Source: Rufibacter psychrotolerans
GTDB taxonomy: Bacteria; Bacteroidota; Bacteroidia; Cytophagales; Hymenobacteraceae
NCBI RefSeq assembly: GCF_016924645.1
Contig: NZ_JAFFJV010000001.1
Location: 372,001 to 436,000, forward strand
Length of the DNA: 64,000 nt
Reading direction: 5' to 3'
Part shown: positions 32,215 through 40,781 of the stretch, one piece after another
How the letters are laid out: each line of letters opens with the position of its first letter
How positions within the stretch are numbered: the stretch's first letter is position 1
The notes under the pieces: model-generated
Told to the model about the DNA's origin: nothing
Seen by the model: only the letters and a program-made list of their open reading frames with translations
Databases searched by the model: none
Program-made: the position numbers and the translations under genes

Positions 32215-33297
32215 ATGGCCACGCCAAAATTCATTGCCCCCTCCACCTCCTTTTATTCAGAACTAAAGGCCCGTACCAACGCCTACTTCACTGAGGCGGG
32301 CAGCCACCCTACGGGAAACTATACCCTGTACATCAAAGCCGCCGTGCTGCTTACCGGCATGGTGCTGTTGTACCTGCACCTGGTGTTCTTCACGCCGCCG
32401 GCCTGGCTGGCGGTGCTGGAATGTATCTTAATGGGTGGGGTTACTGCCGCCATTGGCTTCAACATCATGCACGACGGCGGCCACGGCAGCTTCAGCAAGA
32501 AAAAGTGGGTGAATGAGTGGGCCGGGCTTACCCTTAACGTGCTAGGAGCCAACATCCACATGTGGACCACCAAGCACAACATCATCCACCACACCTACAC
32601 CAACATTGACGGGGTAGACGATGACCTGGACGCCAAACCCTTCCTGCGCCTGTGCGAAAACCAGGAGCACCTGAAGATTCACCGCTACCAGCATTTCTAT
32701 TTCTGGGGCGCCTACGCCATGCTCTACCTGTACTGGATCTTCTTCACCGACTACGTGAAGTACTTTACCCAGAAAGTGGGCGATATTCCGCTCAAGAAAA
32801 TGACCCGCAAAGACCACCTGTCTTTCTGGGGCTTCAAGGTAGTGCATTTTGTGCTGTTTGTGGTGGTGCCAATCTACACGGTAGGGTTTCTGCCCTGGCT
32901 GGTGGGGTTCCTGATCTACGGCATGTTTACCGGCTTGGTCCTGAGCATTGTCTTCCAGCTGGCCCATACGGTAGAGCATGCGCACTTTCCTATGCCCACC
33001 CAGACCACCAACCGCATTGAAGACGAGTGGGCGCTGCACCAACTCAAAACCACGGCCAACTTCGCCACCAAGAACAAGGTGGTTTCCTGGCTGACCGGCG
33101 GGCTTAACTTCCAGATTGAGCACCACCTGTTCCCGCGCATTTCGCACGTGCATTACCCGGCCATCAGTGAGATCATCAAGAAAACCTGCGCGGAGTTTGG
33201 CGTTACTTACCATGAGTACCCCAAGACCAGGACCGCCATCCTGTCGCACATTGCGCACCTGAGGCAACTGGCCCTGCAGCCAGTGCAGGCTGCTTAA
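32215..33297 (+). CDS. fatty acid desaturase (acyl-CoA/linoleoyl-type)
   Basis: 360 residues, integral membrane di-iron enzyme. Three His boxes: HDGGH (86-90), HNIIHH (121-126) and QIEHHLFP near 302-309, the last with Gln as in front-end and acyl-CoA desaturases. Four to five hydrophobic segments lie between (for example 41-60, 66-84 and about 205-245). It introduces double bonds into acyl chains, adjusting membrane fluidity; proximity to cold-shock genes fits a cold response. TAGCCTTG at about 32188-32195 resembles a -7 box. A 12 bp palindrome ATACGTACGTAT lies at 32114-32125. Confidence 0.92.
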   Translation: MATPKFIAPSTSFYSELKARTNAYFTEAGSHPTGNYTLYIKAAVLLTGMVLLYLHLVFFTPPAWLAVLECILMGGVTAAIGFNIMHDGGHGSFSKKKWVNEWAGLTLNVLGANIHMWTTKHNIIHHTYTNIDGVDDDLDAKPFLRLCENQEHLKIHRYQHFYFWGAYAMLYLYWIFFTDYVKYFTQKVGDIPLKKMTRKDHLSFWGFKVVHFVLFVVVPIYTVGFLPWLVGFLIYGMFTGLVLSIVFQLAHTVEHAHFPMPTQTTNRIEDEWALHQLKTTANFATKNKVVSWLTGGLNFQIEHHLFPRISHVHYPAISEIIKKTCAEFGVTYHEYPKTRTAILSHIAHLRQLALQPVQAA

Positions 33298-33364
33298 AAA
33301 GCAACGTAGTTCGCACCGCGCATCGCTCAACTAACTGTTTTGGGTTGCTGCTACATTTCATATT

Positions 33365-33410
33365 AAAACAAATCGGCCGCTCTGGAATACCAGAGCGGCC
33401 GATTTGTTTT
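33365..33410 (+). terminator. perfect 21 bp hairpin, terminator-like
   Basis: 33365-33385 and 33390-33410 are fully complementary around AATA, with an A tract before and a T tract after; it lies between the convergent desaturase and S9 peptidase genes and may serve both strands. Confidence 0.8.
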
Positions 33411-33442
33411 GGGGCTGTTTCCTGCAGAATGCCCCTGAAACA
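33407..33442. repeat. dispersed intergenic hairpin repeat (copy)
   Basis: TTTTGGGGCTGTTTCC / GAATGCCCCTGAAAC, abutting the perfect hairpin at 33365 and the peptidase stop codon. Confidence 0.55.
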
Positions 33443-33444
33443 GG

Positions 33445-35619
33445 CTACAGTTGTTTGGGTTGCAGGTAGCGCTCAAAGAACTCGTAGGTGCGCAGCATCT
33501 GGTCTATGCGCTGGCGGTTGTTGCCGGTACGGGTAATCTCATGGGTGGCCCCGGGGTGGCGCACGTACTCTACCGGGCGGTTCAGGATCTTGAGGCTCTT
33601 GTACAGCATCTCGCTCTGGATCACGCCGGTGCGCAGGTCGTTCTCGCCGTGGAAGATGATGAGCGGCGTGGTGATGTTCTCCACGTACGTGAGCGGTGAC
33701 TCCCGCTGGATGAGCGCCCTGTGCTGGGCTTCCCAGGGATAGCCCCCGAAGTAATTGGGCACCAGCCGCCAGGCGTTGCCTTCCCCGAAGAACGTGCTCA
33801 GGTCATACACGCCGCGCTGGGAGCAGGCCGCCTTGAAGCGCTTGTCATGCCCCAGAATCCAGGACACCAGGTAACCGCCGTACGAGCCGCCCGTCACGGC
33901 CAGCCGGGCTGTGTCAGCCCAGCCTTCGGCCACGGTTTTGTCCAGGGCGGTGAGCACATCGCTGGCCGGGCCGGCGCCCCAGTCTTTCACGTTGCCCCGC
34001 ATGAAGGCCTCGCCGTAGCCGCCCGAGCCGCGCGGGTTGGCGTAGACCACCCCGTAGCCGCGAGCGGTGAAGTACTGGTACTCATGCCACATGCTGCTTT
34101 CGCCGGGGCCCCACATGGCGGTTGGCCCCCCGTGAATTTCCAGCAGCAGCGGATATTTCTGGCCGGCCACGTAGTTGGTGGGCTTCATGACCCAGTACTC
34201 CACAGTCTGACCGATGGAGTTGGTGAAGGTGTGCTTCTCGGGCTGGCTCAGCTTTTTGTCCTTCACCCAGTCGTGGTTGAACGAGGTAAGGCGCTGGGCT
34301 TTCTTGCCATCGGCGGCAGCCGCGTAGAGCTCATTGGGGTTGGCCACCTCGGTCTTCACAAACACCAGCTGGTTCTTCTTCAGGTCAAAGCTGCCCACGC
34401 CGCTGTTGAAATCGGTGAGCTGGGTTACTTTTTTGCTCTGCAGGTCGGCGCGGTTCAGGATTACGCCACCGTTGGAAGGGGAGGTAAAGTACACCGCCTT
34501 GTCTTTCTCGTCCCAGGTGAGATTGCTTTTGTTGCGGTCATAGGAGATGAGGGTGAAGGAGGCCGTGCTTCCGTTGAGGGGCATCACCGCCAGGGTGGGA
34601 ACGGCCACCTGCCCCACGGGGCTCACCTGAAACGCGAGCCACTTGCCAGACGGCGAAACCGAAACGCTGGTAAAGGAGCTGCCCGGTTTGTGCACCAGGG
34701 GCTTGAGGCCGGTGCCGTTGGTGTTCACCACGTAAATGGCGCTTTCCTGCGCGCGGGCAGGATTGGTGGTTTCATCGGCGTTGCCCTGGAACACCACCTG
34801 GCTGCCGTTACCGGCAAAGTGGGCCCCGGAGCTGGAGAGAAACCCGGGCGTGAGGTCTCTGGGCGTGGCCCCCGGTTTGGCGTCCATGAGGAAAATGTGA
34901 GAGAGGTTCACGTTGGCCGAGGTGGTGGCTTCCTCCTGGAAGGCGAGCTGGTTGATCACCTTGGCTTTGTTGTCTTTCTCGTTCTGGTCCAGATAACTGC
35001 GCACCTCGGCCAGCGATCCGTCTGGGTTGGGCCTGGCCGCGTTGGGGCGCAGGTGCTCGTTCTGGAAGAAACCGGGCTTCTCATACGACCATTTGGGCAG
35101 GTCGCGGCCAGGATTGAGGAGCGAGTCGGCCAGCAGTTCGTTCAGCTTCAGGCCCGAGGTAAACAAGATCTGCTGCCCGTTGGGGCTCCAGCGGGGCTGG
35201 CTGGCGCCGTACTTAAAGGTGGTGAGCTGCAGGGGTTCGCCCCCGGCGAAGGAGAGCAGGAAAATCTGCGGCTTGCCCTCCGTGACGCGCACAAAGGCCA
35301 GCTGCTTGCCGTCGGGACTCCAGGCGGGTTGGGTGGCGCTGCTGCCGCCGTAGGTGAGCTGGCGGGCCGGGGCGCTGCCGTTGCTGGGCTGCAGGTAAAG
35401 CTGCGTCATGTACTTGTACTCGTGTTTCTGGGCCGGGTCTGGCTCAATGCTGGTCACGGTGTAGGCTACCTGCCGCCCGTCGGGCGAGAGGGCCACGGCC
35501 CCAATCTGTTTGATCTTGAGCAGGTCGGTGACCTGGATGAGCGGGTTGGTGCCCTGGGCCGAAACCCACGTAAGGCTGGCCCACCAAAGGAGCAGGAAGA
35601 CGGTAAGGCGTTTGTTCAT
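33445..35619 (-). CDS. S9-family prolyl oligopeptidase-type peptidase
   Basis: 724 residues from the ATG at 35619, which starts a clear signal peptide (MNKRLTVFLLLWWASLTWVSAQ); an ATG at 35700 would bury it. About 45-440 is a WD-like beta propeller with PDGRQVAYTVTS and SPDGKQLAFVR repeats. The C-terminal alpha/beta hydrolase has nucleophile GGSYGGYLVSW, Asp near HGENDLRTG and His in HPGATHEI. The family cuts peptides after Pro or Ala. It should act in the periplasm, feeding peptides to uptake systems such as the POT transporter at 27518. Confidence 0.94.
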   Translation of the reverse strand: MNKRLTVFLLLWWASLTWVSAQGTNPLIQVTDLLKIKQIGAVALSPDGRQVAYTVTSIEPDPAQKHEYKYMTQLYLQPSNGSAPARQLTYGGSSATQPAWSPDGKQLAFVRVTEGKPQIFLLSFAGGEPLQLTTFKYGASQPRWSPNGQQILFTSGLKLNELLADSLLNPGRDLPKWSYEKPGFFQNEHLRPNAARPNPDGSLAEVRSYLDQNEKDNKAKVINQLAFQEEATTSANVNLSHIFLMDAKPGATPRDLTPGFLSSSGAHFAGNGSQVVFQGNADETTNPARAQESAIYVVNTNGTGLKPLVHKPGSSFTSVSVSPSGKWLAFQVSPVGQVAVPTLAVMPLNGSTASFTLISYDRNKSNLTWDEKDKAVYFTSPSNGGVILNRADLQSKKVTQLTDFNSGVGSFDLKKNQLVFVKTEVANPNELYAAAADGKKAQRLTSFNHDWVKDKKLSQPEKHTFTNSIGQTVEYWVMKPTNYVAGQKYPLLLEIHGGPTAMWGPGESSMWHEYQYFTARGYGVVYANPRGSGGYGEAFMRGNVKDWGAGPASDVLTALDKTVAEGWADTARLAVTGGSYGGYLVSWILGHDKRFKAACSQRGVYDLSTFFGEGNAWRLVPNYFGGYPWEAQHRALIQRESPLTYVENITTPLIIFHGENDLRTGVIQSEMLYKSLKILNRPVEYVRHPGATHEITRTGNNRQRIDQMLRTYEFFERYLQPKQL

Positions 35620-35734
35620 GTTTGCAGGGTGTGGTGAGAGGTAAGACAGCGCCCTGAAAGACGCTTCCTTAAAGCTAGGAAAAATACTTTCCCCAACCAC
35701 ATTCCCGCCTGCCCACCTTGCTGCGGCAGCAGGG

Positions 35735-35768
35735 TTTTTAGCCTGTTTTTATCAAAAGCCCCCTAAAC
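35735..35768. repeat. dispersed intergenic hairpin repeat (degenerate copy)
   Basis: TTTTTAGCCTGTTTTTATCAAAAGCCCCCTAAACC pattern (35735-35768), between two leftward genes. Confidence 0.5.
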
Positions 35769-35818
35769 CAGGCGCCCCGGTGGGCAGGGTTGCGCTGGTC
35801 TGGGGTTGGCGGCAGGGC

Positions 35819-36061
35819 CTACCGGTTCTGCGCAATCTGTTGCAGCAGGTCCTCGTCTGAAAGATTCTCCAGCCAGTCTCTGGAAAGCTCCAGCCGAACG
35901 GTTTGGGCCTGGCCGCTGGGCGTGCAGACCACGGTTACGTTGCCTTCCTGGGTTTCGGTCAGTTCAGCGGCTTTCTCGGCGGCTTTGCCTTCCAGCCCGG
36001 CGTAGGCTTGCACGCAGGTCCAGGTGAGGTTGTCTTGATCCGTTACTTCGCGTTGGGTCAT
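35819..36061 (-). CDS. small hypothetical protein
   Basis: 80 residues, acidic, no signal peptide. Two halves: DNLTWTCVQAYAGLEGKAAEKAAEL and then a strand-rich stretch NVTVVCTPSGQAQTVRLELSRDWLENLSDEDLLQQI (given in parts; key residues WTCVQA and SRDWLENLSDEDL). The C-terminal LSDEDLLQQI looks like a short amphipathic helix. Coding bias matches neighbours. No family recognised. Its upstream region contains a GAATGA/GTGATTGA simple repeat. Confidence 0.7.
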   Translation of the reverse strand: MTQREVTDQDNLTWTCVQAYAGLEGKAAEKAAELTETQEGNVTVVCTPSGQAQTVRLELSRDWLENLSDEDLLQQIAQNR

Positions 36062-36395
36062 GGTGGTAATGTGTGAATGCGTGATTGAGTGAATGATTGA
36101 ACGAGTGAAGGTTGAATGAGAGAGTTGTAACGGATTTGCTGCGGGAAAGGATGGGGGCGGGCCAAAAGAAAGCCTCTGTTTTAAGCCCTATTTTCTGGAA
36201 AACAGGCCTAAAACAGAGGCTTTGCCGTTCGTCTGGAAAAGGAGCCCATTTTTTTAGGTTCTCTGTACACTAAGTCTATACACTAAGAAAACATCTAAAC
36301 CCATCATGCGGAGGCGCTTGCACTCGCCACCCACTTGCGTGTCTATCTCTAAGCCCACCTTTCCTATTTATTCACTCATTCACTCAATCACTCCA
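36062..36395. other. intergenic region with inverted simple repeats and a hairpin
   Basis: GAATGAGTGATT-like simple sequence at 36071-36124 and its reverse complement at 36371-36405 flank a strong dispersed hairpin (36169-36223). The second tract contains the last codons of the leftward acetyltransferase. Confidence 0.6.
36169..36223. repeat. dispersed intergenic hairpin repeat with extended arms
   Basis: Outer arms AAAGCCTCTGTTTT / AAAACAGAGGCTTT are perfectly complementary; inside lie AAGCCCTATTTTCTGG and AAAACAGGCCT. Confidence 0.8.
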
Positions 36396-37055
36396 TCACT
36401 CATTCAAAAAAGAGAAAGCGCTGATAAACCCCTGCATTTGCTGGAGGAACAGGTGAAGGTGGTAGCCATCGGCGAGGGCGTGGTGCAGGGCAATGCTGAG
36501 GGGCAGCACCACCCTGTCGGGTTGCAGGTCCAGCTGCCCGAAGGCGATTTTGGGGACCCCGGCCTCCTGCGGGTGCACCGAGGTGGCGTGCTCCATGCCG
36601 TAGGACTTGAACCAGGGCAGGGTAGTGAGGTGCAGCAGGTCGGGCCCCTGGTGGCCAATGAACAGGTCTTTGCTCCCTTTCGCCTGGTTGATGATCTCCC
36701 GCGACTGGGTGCAGAAATCCAGCAGGTTGTCTTGGTAGGGCAGGCTCACAAACGAAATGGTCTGGTTCTCCTTGAGAATGGTGGTGGACAGGTCTACCCC
36801 CTCATAGAGCACCACCTGGTCTCCCTCCAGGCGCAGCCGGAAACTTTCAGTGGCGCGGGCCGCCTCCAGGGTCACGTACAGGTAGGCCAGAAACACCGAG
36901 ACCTGGTTCTGCTTGCAGTAGACGTACAGCGGGGTAAGGTCTACCTGGGTGTGCACGTTGAAGAACGGTTGGGTAAAGTCTCTGAAGAAGCGGAACTGCG
37001 CCTCGCGGGCCCAACCTTCCACCGGAATCACTTGTTTATTGTATTTCGAAGTCAT
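36396..37055 (-). CDS. CatA-like O-acetyltransferase
   Basis: 219 residues, the full length of chloramphenicol acetyltransferase-type enzymes. The catalytic motif is HHALADG near residues 190-196, with the general-base His second in that motif and a structural Asp. N-terminal blocks (FFRDFTQPFFNVHTQVDLT, SVFLAYLYVTLEA) follow the trimer fold. Its substrate is not evident; many chromosomal members acetylate metabolites, so antibiotic resistance should not be assumed. It overlaps the Crp-type regulator gene by 20 nt, so the two are one operon and the regulator may control it. Confidence 0.85.
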   Translation of the reverse strand: MTSKYNKQVIPVEGWAREAQFRFFRDFTQPFFNVHTQVDLTPLYVYCKQNQVSVFLAYLYVTLEAARATESFRLRLEGDQVVLYEGVDLSTTILKENQTISFVSLPYQDNLLDFCTQSREIINQAKGSKDLFIGHQGPDLLHLTTLPWFKSYGMEHATSVHPQEAGVPKIAFGQLDLQPDRVVLPLSIALHHALADGYHLHLFLQQMQGFISAFSFLNE

Positions 37056-37710
37056 AGGTTTCTATTCTTTTTTCAATGCCTTTGCGGTTCATGTGCGCCA
37101 CCAGGGTGCCTTTCACCTGAATTAGTTGCTCGTCTTCCAGCTGGCCCAGCAGGCGGTTGAGGTTGCGGGGCGAGGTGCCCAGCAGCTCGGTGAGCAGCGG
37201 TTTGGAAATCTGCAGTTCGTTGAGCCGGGAAAGCTCGCGCAGCACAATCAGTAGGGTATAGATGAGCCGGTTGGTGCTCTGGATGGAAGACTGCAGCGAG
37301 GTGTTGAGCATTTTGGAGGCCATGGACCGGTGCATGAGCAGGTTGAACTCCCGTTCCTGGCCCAGCATCTGCAGAAAGCGGGCAGCACTCAGGTAATAAA
37401 ACGTGCAGGCCGTAAGCGTGTGCACGGTGCAGAAATGTGGCATGTGCAAAATAGCCTCCACGTCGCCTTCCACCTCGCCGGGGCCAAACACGCCCAGGGT
37501 GAACTGCTGCCCGGCGGCGGTGGTGCGGGTAACCTTCACCAGCCCCGAGGCCAGGATGTACACGCCGGTGGGGGCGGTGCCTTGGGTAAGGAGCGCCCGC
37601 TGGGCGGGCAACTGCACCTCGGTGATCTGGTACTGGTCCCGCAGGGCAGCGTGCGCCTGCATGAACTGCGCTATTCTGGTGCGGTACTCGGTAAAGAACT
37701 GCTCTTCCAT
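37036..37710 (-). CDS. Crp/Fnr-family transcription regulator
   Basis: 224 residues. Cyclic-nucleotide-binding-like beta barrel at about 20-130 (PTGVYILASGLVKVTR, FTLGVFGPGEVEGDVEAIL), then a dimer helix (about 130-165) and a winged helix (ELLGTSPRNLNRLLGQLEDEQLI near 190-212). The cNMP-binding RxS signature is not obvious and there are no Fe-S cysteines at the N-terminus, so the ligand is unknown. Cytoplasmic DNA-binding dimer. First gene of a two-gene operon with the CatA-like acetyltransferase. Confidence 0.9.
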   Translation of the reverse strand: MEEQFFTEYRTRIAQFMQAHAALRDQYQITEVQLPAQRALLTQGTAPTGVYILASGLVKVTRTTAAGQQFTLGVFGPGEVEGDVEAILHMPHFCTVHTLTACTFYYLSAARFLQMLGQEREFNLLMHRSMASKMLNTSLQSSIQSTNRLIYTLLIVLRELSRLNELQISKPLLTELLGTSPRNLNRLLGQLEDEQLIQVKGTLVAHMNRKGIEKRIETYDFEIQ

Positions 37711-37816
37711 GCTGCAAACTTACGGGCTTCTGCCACCCCCCGAAAGGACATTTGTCTCACGGCAAGAATTTGAGGCAGCAGGCCACCCCTGGCAAGCAGT
37801 CTTTTCCGTTGCGGTG

Positions 37817-37858
37817 CCTGTTTCGGGCGTAATTCTGGAAAATCGGCCCGAAATCAGC
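37817..37858. repeat. dispersed intergenic hairpin repeat (copy)
   Basis: CTGTTTCGGGCGTAATTC / GAAAATCGGCCCGAAATCAG; between two leftward genes. Confidence 0.6.
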
Positions 37859-37869
37859 TTAGAGCCGCC

Positions 37870-38454
37870 TTACCTGGCCTCAAGGGCCGCAATGGCCTGG
37901 TCTACCTTTTCCAGCAGGGGCTGCAGATCTTCCCGAACGGCTTTCTGGTTGTACCGGTAAATGACGTAGTTGATAATGCCCACCACCACAATGTTGATGG
38001 CGAGGTGGGGCAGGTCTCTCCCCAGGCCAATGAAGTACAGCAGCTGGCAGCCCGAAAACGGCAGCACGTACCAGAACGCCACCCGCCGCAGCATCTTTAT
38101 CTGTTCCAGTAGGTAGAGGCGGTACTGGTGCAGGTACTCATCCAGCGGCACCGAGAAGTTGGTGACCCGGTGGCGGGCGCCGCGTTTTAACTGGTAGATG
38201 AGGAACAGGCAGCACACCACGGTCAGCGCCCAGCTAAGTTTTACCAGCGGCTGCGGAAACCAGATGGCCAGCCCCACCGACACCGGAATCAGGAACAGGG
38301 CGGCCCAGATCTCGCGACGGTCCCGTTTTCTGATCTTCTCCTCCATGTACTCGGCATGCGTGGCTACTTCTTGCATAAGGGTATCTTGGTTAAGTTGGAT
38401 GCGGGGGTACGCCTGGCCGTTCTGCCAGAGGTCTTTCAGGTCCTGGTCTAGCAT
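37870..38454 (-). CDS. membrane protein coupled to ECF sigma factor
   Basis: 194 residues from the ATG at 38454, inside an ATGCTAG overlap with the sigma gene. The first 75 residues are soluble and helical, then two pairs of hydrophobic helices (about 76-94 with 97-112, and 145-160 with 165-182) around a cytoplasmic loop. Translational coupling to the sigma factor and an N-terminal cytoplasmic segment fit an anti-sigma or signal-transducing partner, but it lacks recognised ZAS/His-Cys2 residues. The function is inferred from context alone. Confidence 0.7.
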   Translation of the reverse strand: MLDQDLKDLWQNGQAYPRIQLNQDTLMQEVATHAEYMEEKIRKRDRREIWAALFLIPVSVGLAIWFPQPLVKLSWALTVVCCLFLIYQLKRGARHRVTNFSVPLDEYLHQYRLYLLEQIKMLRRVAFWYVLPFSGCQLLYFIGLGRDLPHLAINIVVVGIINYVIYRYNQKAVREDLQPLLEKVDQAIAALEAR

Positions 38455-38957
38455 AGCGTAGGTTGTAAGCAGGTGAACAGTTTCTCTCTGATGCGCTTCA
38501 TCTTCACGGCCACGTGGTTTTCGGTGAGGCCGGTGACGGCAGCTATCTCTTTGTAGGGCAGGTCCTCCAGGTACAGCAGCACCAGCGAGCGATCCGTGTC
38601 GTTGAGTTTCTGGATGCAGGCGTGCAGGGCCTGGAGTTGCTCTGCCTGATCTGGCTCGGCGGGGGCCTGCGGCAGGTTCTGGAACTGCACACCCTCCAGC
38701 CTTACAGTCTGCCGTTTTTCCCGCTGGCTTTTGTGGCGGGCCTGCAGGCACACGTTGAGCGTGACTCGGTACACCCAGGTACGCACCTGCGCCTGGCCCC
38801 TGAACGTGGGCAACGACTTCCAGATTTGCAGCACGGTCTCCTGGAACAGGTCCTGCGCTTGTTCAGGGTCTTGCGCGTAAGAGCGGCAAATCCGGAAAAT
38901 CCGCTCCTTGTCGGTCTCTAGTAACTCCAGGAAAAGCAGTTCTACAGCATGGGGCAT
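38448..38957 (-). CDS. ECF sigma-70 family RNA polymerase sigma factor
   Basis: 169 residues. Region 2: FRICRSYAQDPEQAQDLFQETVLQIW, key residues D-x2-Q-A-x-D-L-x-Q-E, about 20-45; WVYRVTLNVCLQARHK is 2.3/2.4. Region 4: LPYKEIAAVTGLTENHVAVKMKRIREKL at about 133-160 (helix-turn-helix). There is no region 1 or 3, as in ECF factors. It directs transcription of an envelope or stress regulon not identifiable here. It overlaps by 7 nt with the membrane protein downstream, its likely regulator. Confidence 0.93.
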   Translation of the reverse strand: MPHAVELLFLELLETDKERIFRICRSYAQDPEQAQDLFQETVLQIWKSLPTFRGQAQVRTWVYRVTLNVCLQARHKSQREKRQTVRLEGVQFQNLPQAPAEPDQAEQLQALHACIQKLNDTDRSLVLLYLEDLPYKEIAAVTGLTENHVAVKMKRIREKLFTCLQPTLC

Positions 38958-39050
38958 GGCGGTGAGGGCCGGGTTCAGTGGGTTAGTGGCGCCGCCCGCT
39001 AAAATATGACAGTTAGTGTGGAATATTTTTTGGAACTGCCGAGGAAAGGT

Positions 39051-39086
39051 GCGTTTAGGAGCCGTTTTCCAGAAAACAGCCCAAAT
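39051..39086. repeat. dispersed intergenic hairpin repeat (copy)
   Basis: GCGTTTAGGAGCCGTTTTCC / AGAAAACAGCCCAAATG, directly abutting the MITE-like element at 39088. Confidence 0.6.
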
Positions 39087-39087
39087 G

Positions 39088-39250
39088 TAGCGTCGTTACC
39101 CTGTACCGACGTGGCTCCTCCCCGTAAAAGCGCCTCCGCAACGACGCGAACCCCGGCAAACCTCGCTTTCCAGGCATTTGTGGTACAGTGGATGGTGGGT
39201 TGAACCGCTGTGGGGGCGCAGAACCACGTCGGTACAGGGTAACGACGCTA
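39088..39250. mobile_element. 163 bp MITE-like element with perfect 27 bp inverted ends
   Basis: 39088-39114 (TAGCGTCGTTACCCTGTACC...) and 39224-39250 are exact reverse complements. The 109 bp interior holds no ORF of note. No target duplication is obvious. It lies between the leftward sigma factor and the leftward gene at 39400, next to a hairpin repeat. Confidence 0.75.
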
Positions 39251-39399
39251 CGAGATCGGCGGGAGGAACTCCACCAGCTGTTTTTTGGATGATTTGGTAA
39301 AAATACCCTAAAAACGCGCCTGCTAACCCAAAAGCAATTTTACAGGCGAAAAGTGACGTTAGAAGTCTTGGTCTGGTTGGAAACTGATTTTGTTCGGCC
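39251..39399. other. intergenic stretch with degenerate hairpin repeat
   Basis: TTTTTTGGATGATTTGGTAAAAATACCCTAAAAACGCG at about 39280-39317 is a weak member of the dispersed hairpin family. Confidence 0.4.
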
Positions 39400-39834
39400 T
39401 CAGGCCACAGCCCTGCCGCCGAAGGAACCGGGGCCCGGGCGCATCCAGTCCAGGGCATCCTGGGCAGAATGAAAGAACTGAAGCTCGTAGCACATCTGCG
39501 AGGTAATGAGGCAGCTCTCCAGGTTGCGGGCGTGGTGCGGGTTGTGGGGTACCACCAGGGCCAGTTGCAGGACCCTTTCTTCGCACAGGGCGGGTACCAC
39601 GTGGTGCGAGAGCCAGAGCAGGTCAGGCGGAGTAGGGTTGCCGCGCTTGCTGCAGTCAGAGATCAGCTTCTTGGCCTGGTAGTGGCGCATCAGTTCCAGG
39701 AAGTAGATGGTACCGCGCTGGTACTCCTGCACCGTGGGGGTACAGGTCCAGGTTAACTGTAGAATCTGCTCGGTGGGGTATAAGCTTATTTCATAGCAGT
39801 TGGTCTTGCTTAACGGGGTAAAGGTTTGCTTCAT
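39400..39834 (-). CDS. SpoIIAA/STAS-like fold protein, Bacteroidota type
   Basis: 144 residues from the ATG at 39834 (in-frame ATG also at 39855). Pattern: a strand YEISLYPTEQILQLTWTCTPTVQEYQRG, a helix FLELMRHYQAKKLISDCSKRG, then PTPPDLLWLSHHVVPAL and RVLQLALVVPHN, ending in an FFHSAQDALDWM helix (read in parts). This layout matches small STAS-like proteins common in Hymenobacteraceae. The phospho-serine loop is absent. With the three STAS proteins at 12-25 kb it is the fourth of that fold in the window. Partners unknown. Confidence 0.65.
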   Translation of the reverse strand: MKQTFTPLSKTNCYEISLYPTEQILQLTWTCTPTVQEYQRGTIYFLELMRHYQAKKLISDCSKRGNPTPPDLLWLSHHVVPALCEERVLQLALVVPHNPHHARNLESCLITSQMCYELQFFHSAQDALDWMRPGPGSFGGRAVA

Positions 39835-39855
39835 AATGCCTGACAATAAATGCAA

Positions 39856-40439
39856 CTATATTAGATTTTATCAATTACATAGGGTAGTATAATGAGTGGT
39901 TTTTCTTAGCTGCTGACTTTGTAATATTATGTTTTTCTATTCTTTCTCTGTTTAGTTTTATACTCCATGAATAGTGAAAAAGATGAGTGAATAGCAGGAA
40001 AATTTTTAATTAACTTTTCTTTTATAGGCTATTTTATAGAAAGGTGAAGTAGCTTACTAAAGTTGCCAAGCGCGGATGAAAGGTAAAAAGACAATTATGC
40101 AGGGTATTTATTTCTTAGGGAAAATGGTTTGGATTTAAATAGGGTAAAGGTTTTGGATACAAGTATTGCTGCCTACTTTTTACTAACCTGTTGAGGTACT
40201 TTGGTTTAGCTTTGGCGGTAGGCTTGGAACCTCTAAGTATTTCTGCCGCTGTCACGTTACCCAATAGGTATTCTATTCAGGAGTTTGGTCTTAGGAGGAA
40301 GAACCGACTAGTGGCCGCAAGGATGGAAACAAATGGCCAAAGAGCGCATCATGAAGGGGTGATGAGCTGATAAGCTTAAGAGGTTTAGGAATTATTGGCG
40401 GTAGTTGCGTCTTTTGTGCCAGTTAAACCCTGCTGATTT
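39856..40439. other. AT-rich intergenic region, nothing recognised
   Basis: About 580 bp of notably AT-rich DNA up to about 40200, then mixed composition. No ORF, RNA or repeat could be supported. The region upstream of the leftward STAS-like gene and of arsC must include their promoters. Confidence 0.5.
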
Positions 40440-40781
40440 ATGGTAACCATCTACCACAACAACCGCTGCAGCAAAAGCCGTCAGGCGCTGGCACTCTTAC
40501 AGGAACAAGGTCAGGAAATACAGATTGTGTCTTACCTTACCCAAACGCCCTCCAAAGAAGAATTGGCAGAGGTGCTGGCCAAATTAAAACTGGGTCCCGA
40601 AGACATTATCAGAAAAGGCGAGAAGCTTTACAAAGAAGTATACGCCGGCCAGCACCTTACCCCCGACGAGTGGCTGCAGGTGTTGGTGGAAAACCCGGTA
40701 TTGATAGAGCGCCCCATTGTCATTAACGGCAACAAGGCCGTGATTGGCCGTCCGCCGGAGAACGTGCTTTCCATTCTATAG
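40440..40781 (+). CDS. arsC: ArsC-family arsenate reductase (glutaredoxin-coupled type)
   Basis: 113 residues, thioredoxin-like ArsC/Spx fold. The active-site Cys10 lies in IYHNNRCSKSRQAL, the CxxS form of ArsC; the conserved Arg-containing block NPVLIERPIVINGNKAVIGRPP closes the fold and includes the ERPIV motif. It reduces arsenate using a thiol cofactor or acts as a Spx-like redox regulator; the catalytic residues favour reductase. It stands alone with no arsB, acr3 or arsR near, so a dedicated resistance operon is not present. Confidence 0.88.
   Translation: MVTIYHNNRCSKSRQALALLQEQGQEIQIVSYLTQTPSKEELAEVLAKLKLGPEDIIRKGEKLYKEVYAGQHLTPDEWLQVLVENPVLIERPIVINGNKAVIGRPPENVLSIL

Noticed and set aside
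33721..35637. 638-codon plus-strand ORF
   Set aside because: Antisense to the S9 peptidase, which has a signal peptide and all catalytic motifs. The ORF is rich in Gly, Val, His, Ala and Arg as expected for the reverse frame of a GC-rich gene.
36396..37055. chloramphenicol resistance gene
   Set aside because: The HHALADG motif shows the CAT fold only; the chromosomal context with a Crp regulator does not support a resistance role.
40440..40781. arsenic resistance operon
   Set aside because: arsC stands alone without arsR, acr3/arsB or arsenic-binding partners within 5 kb.
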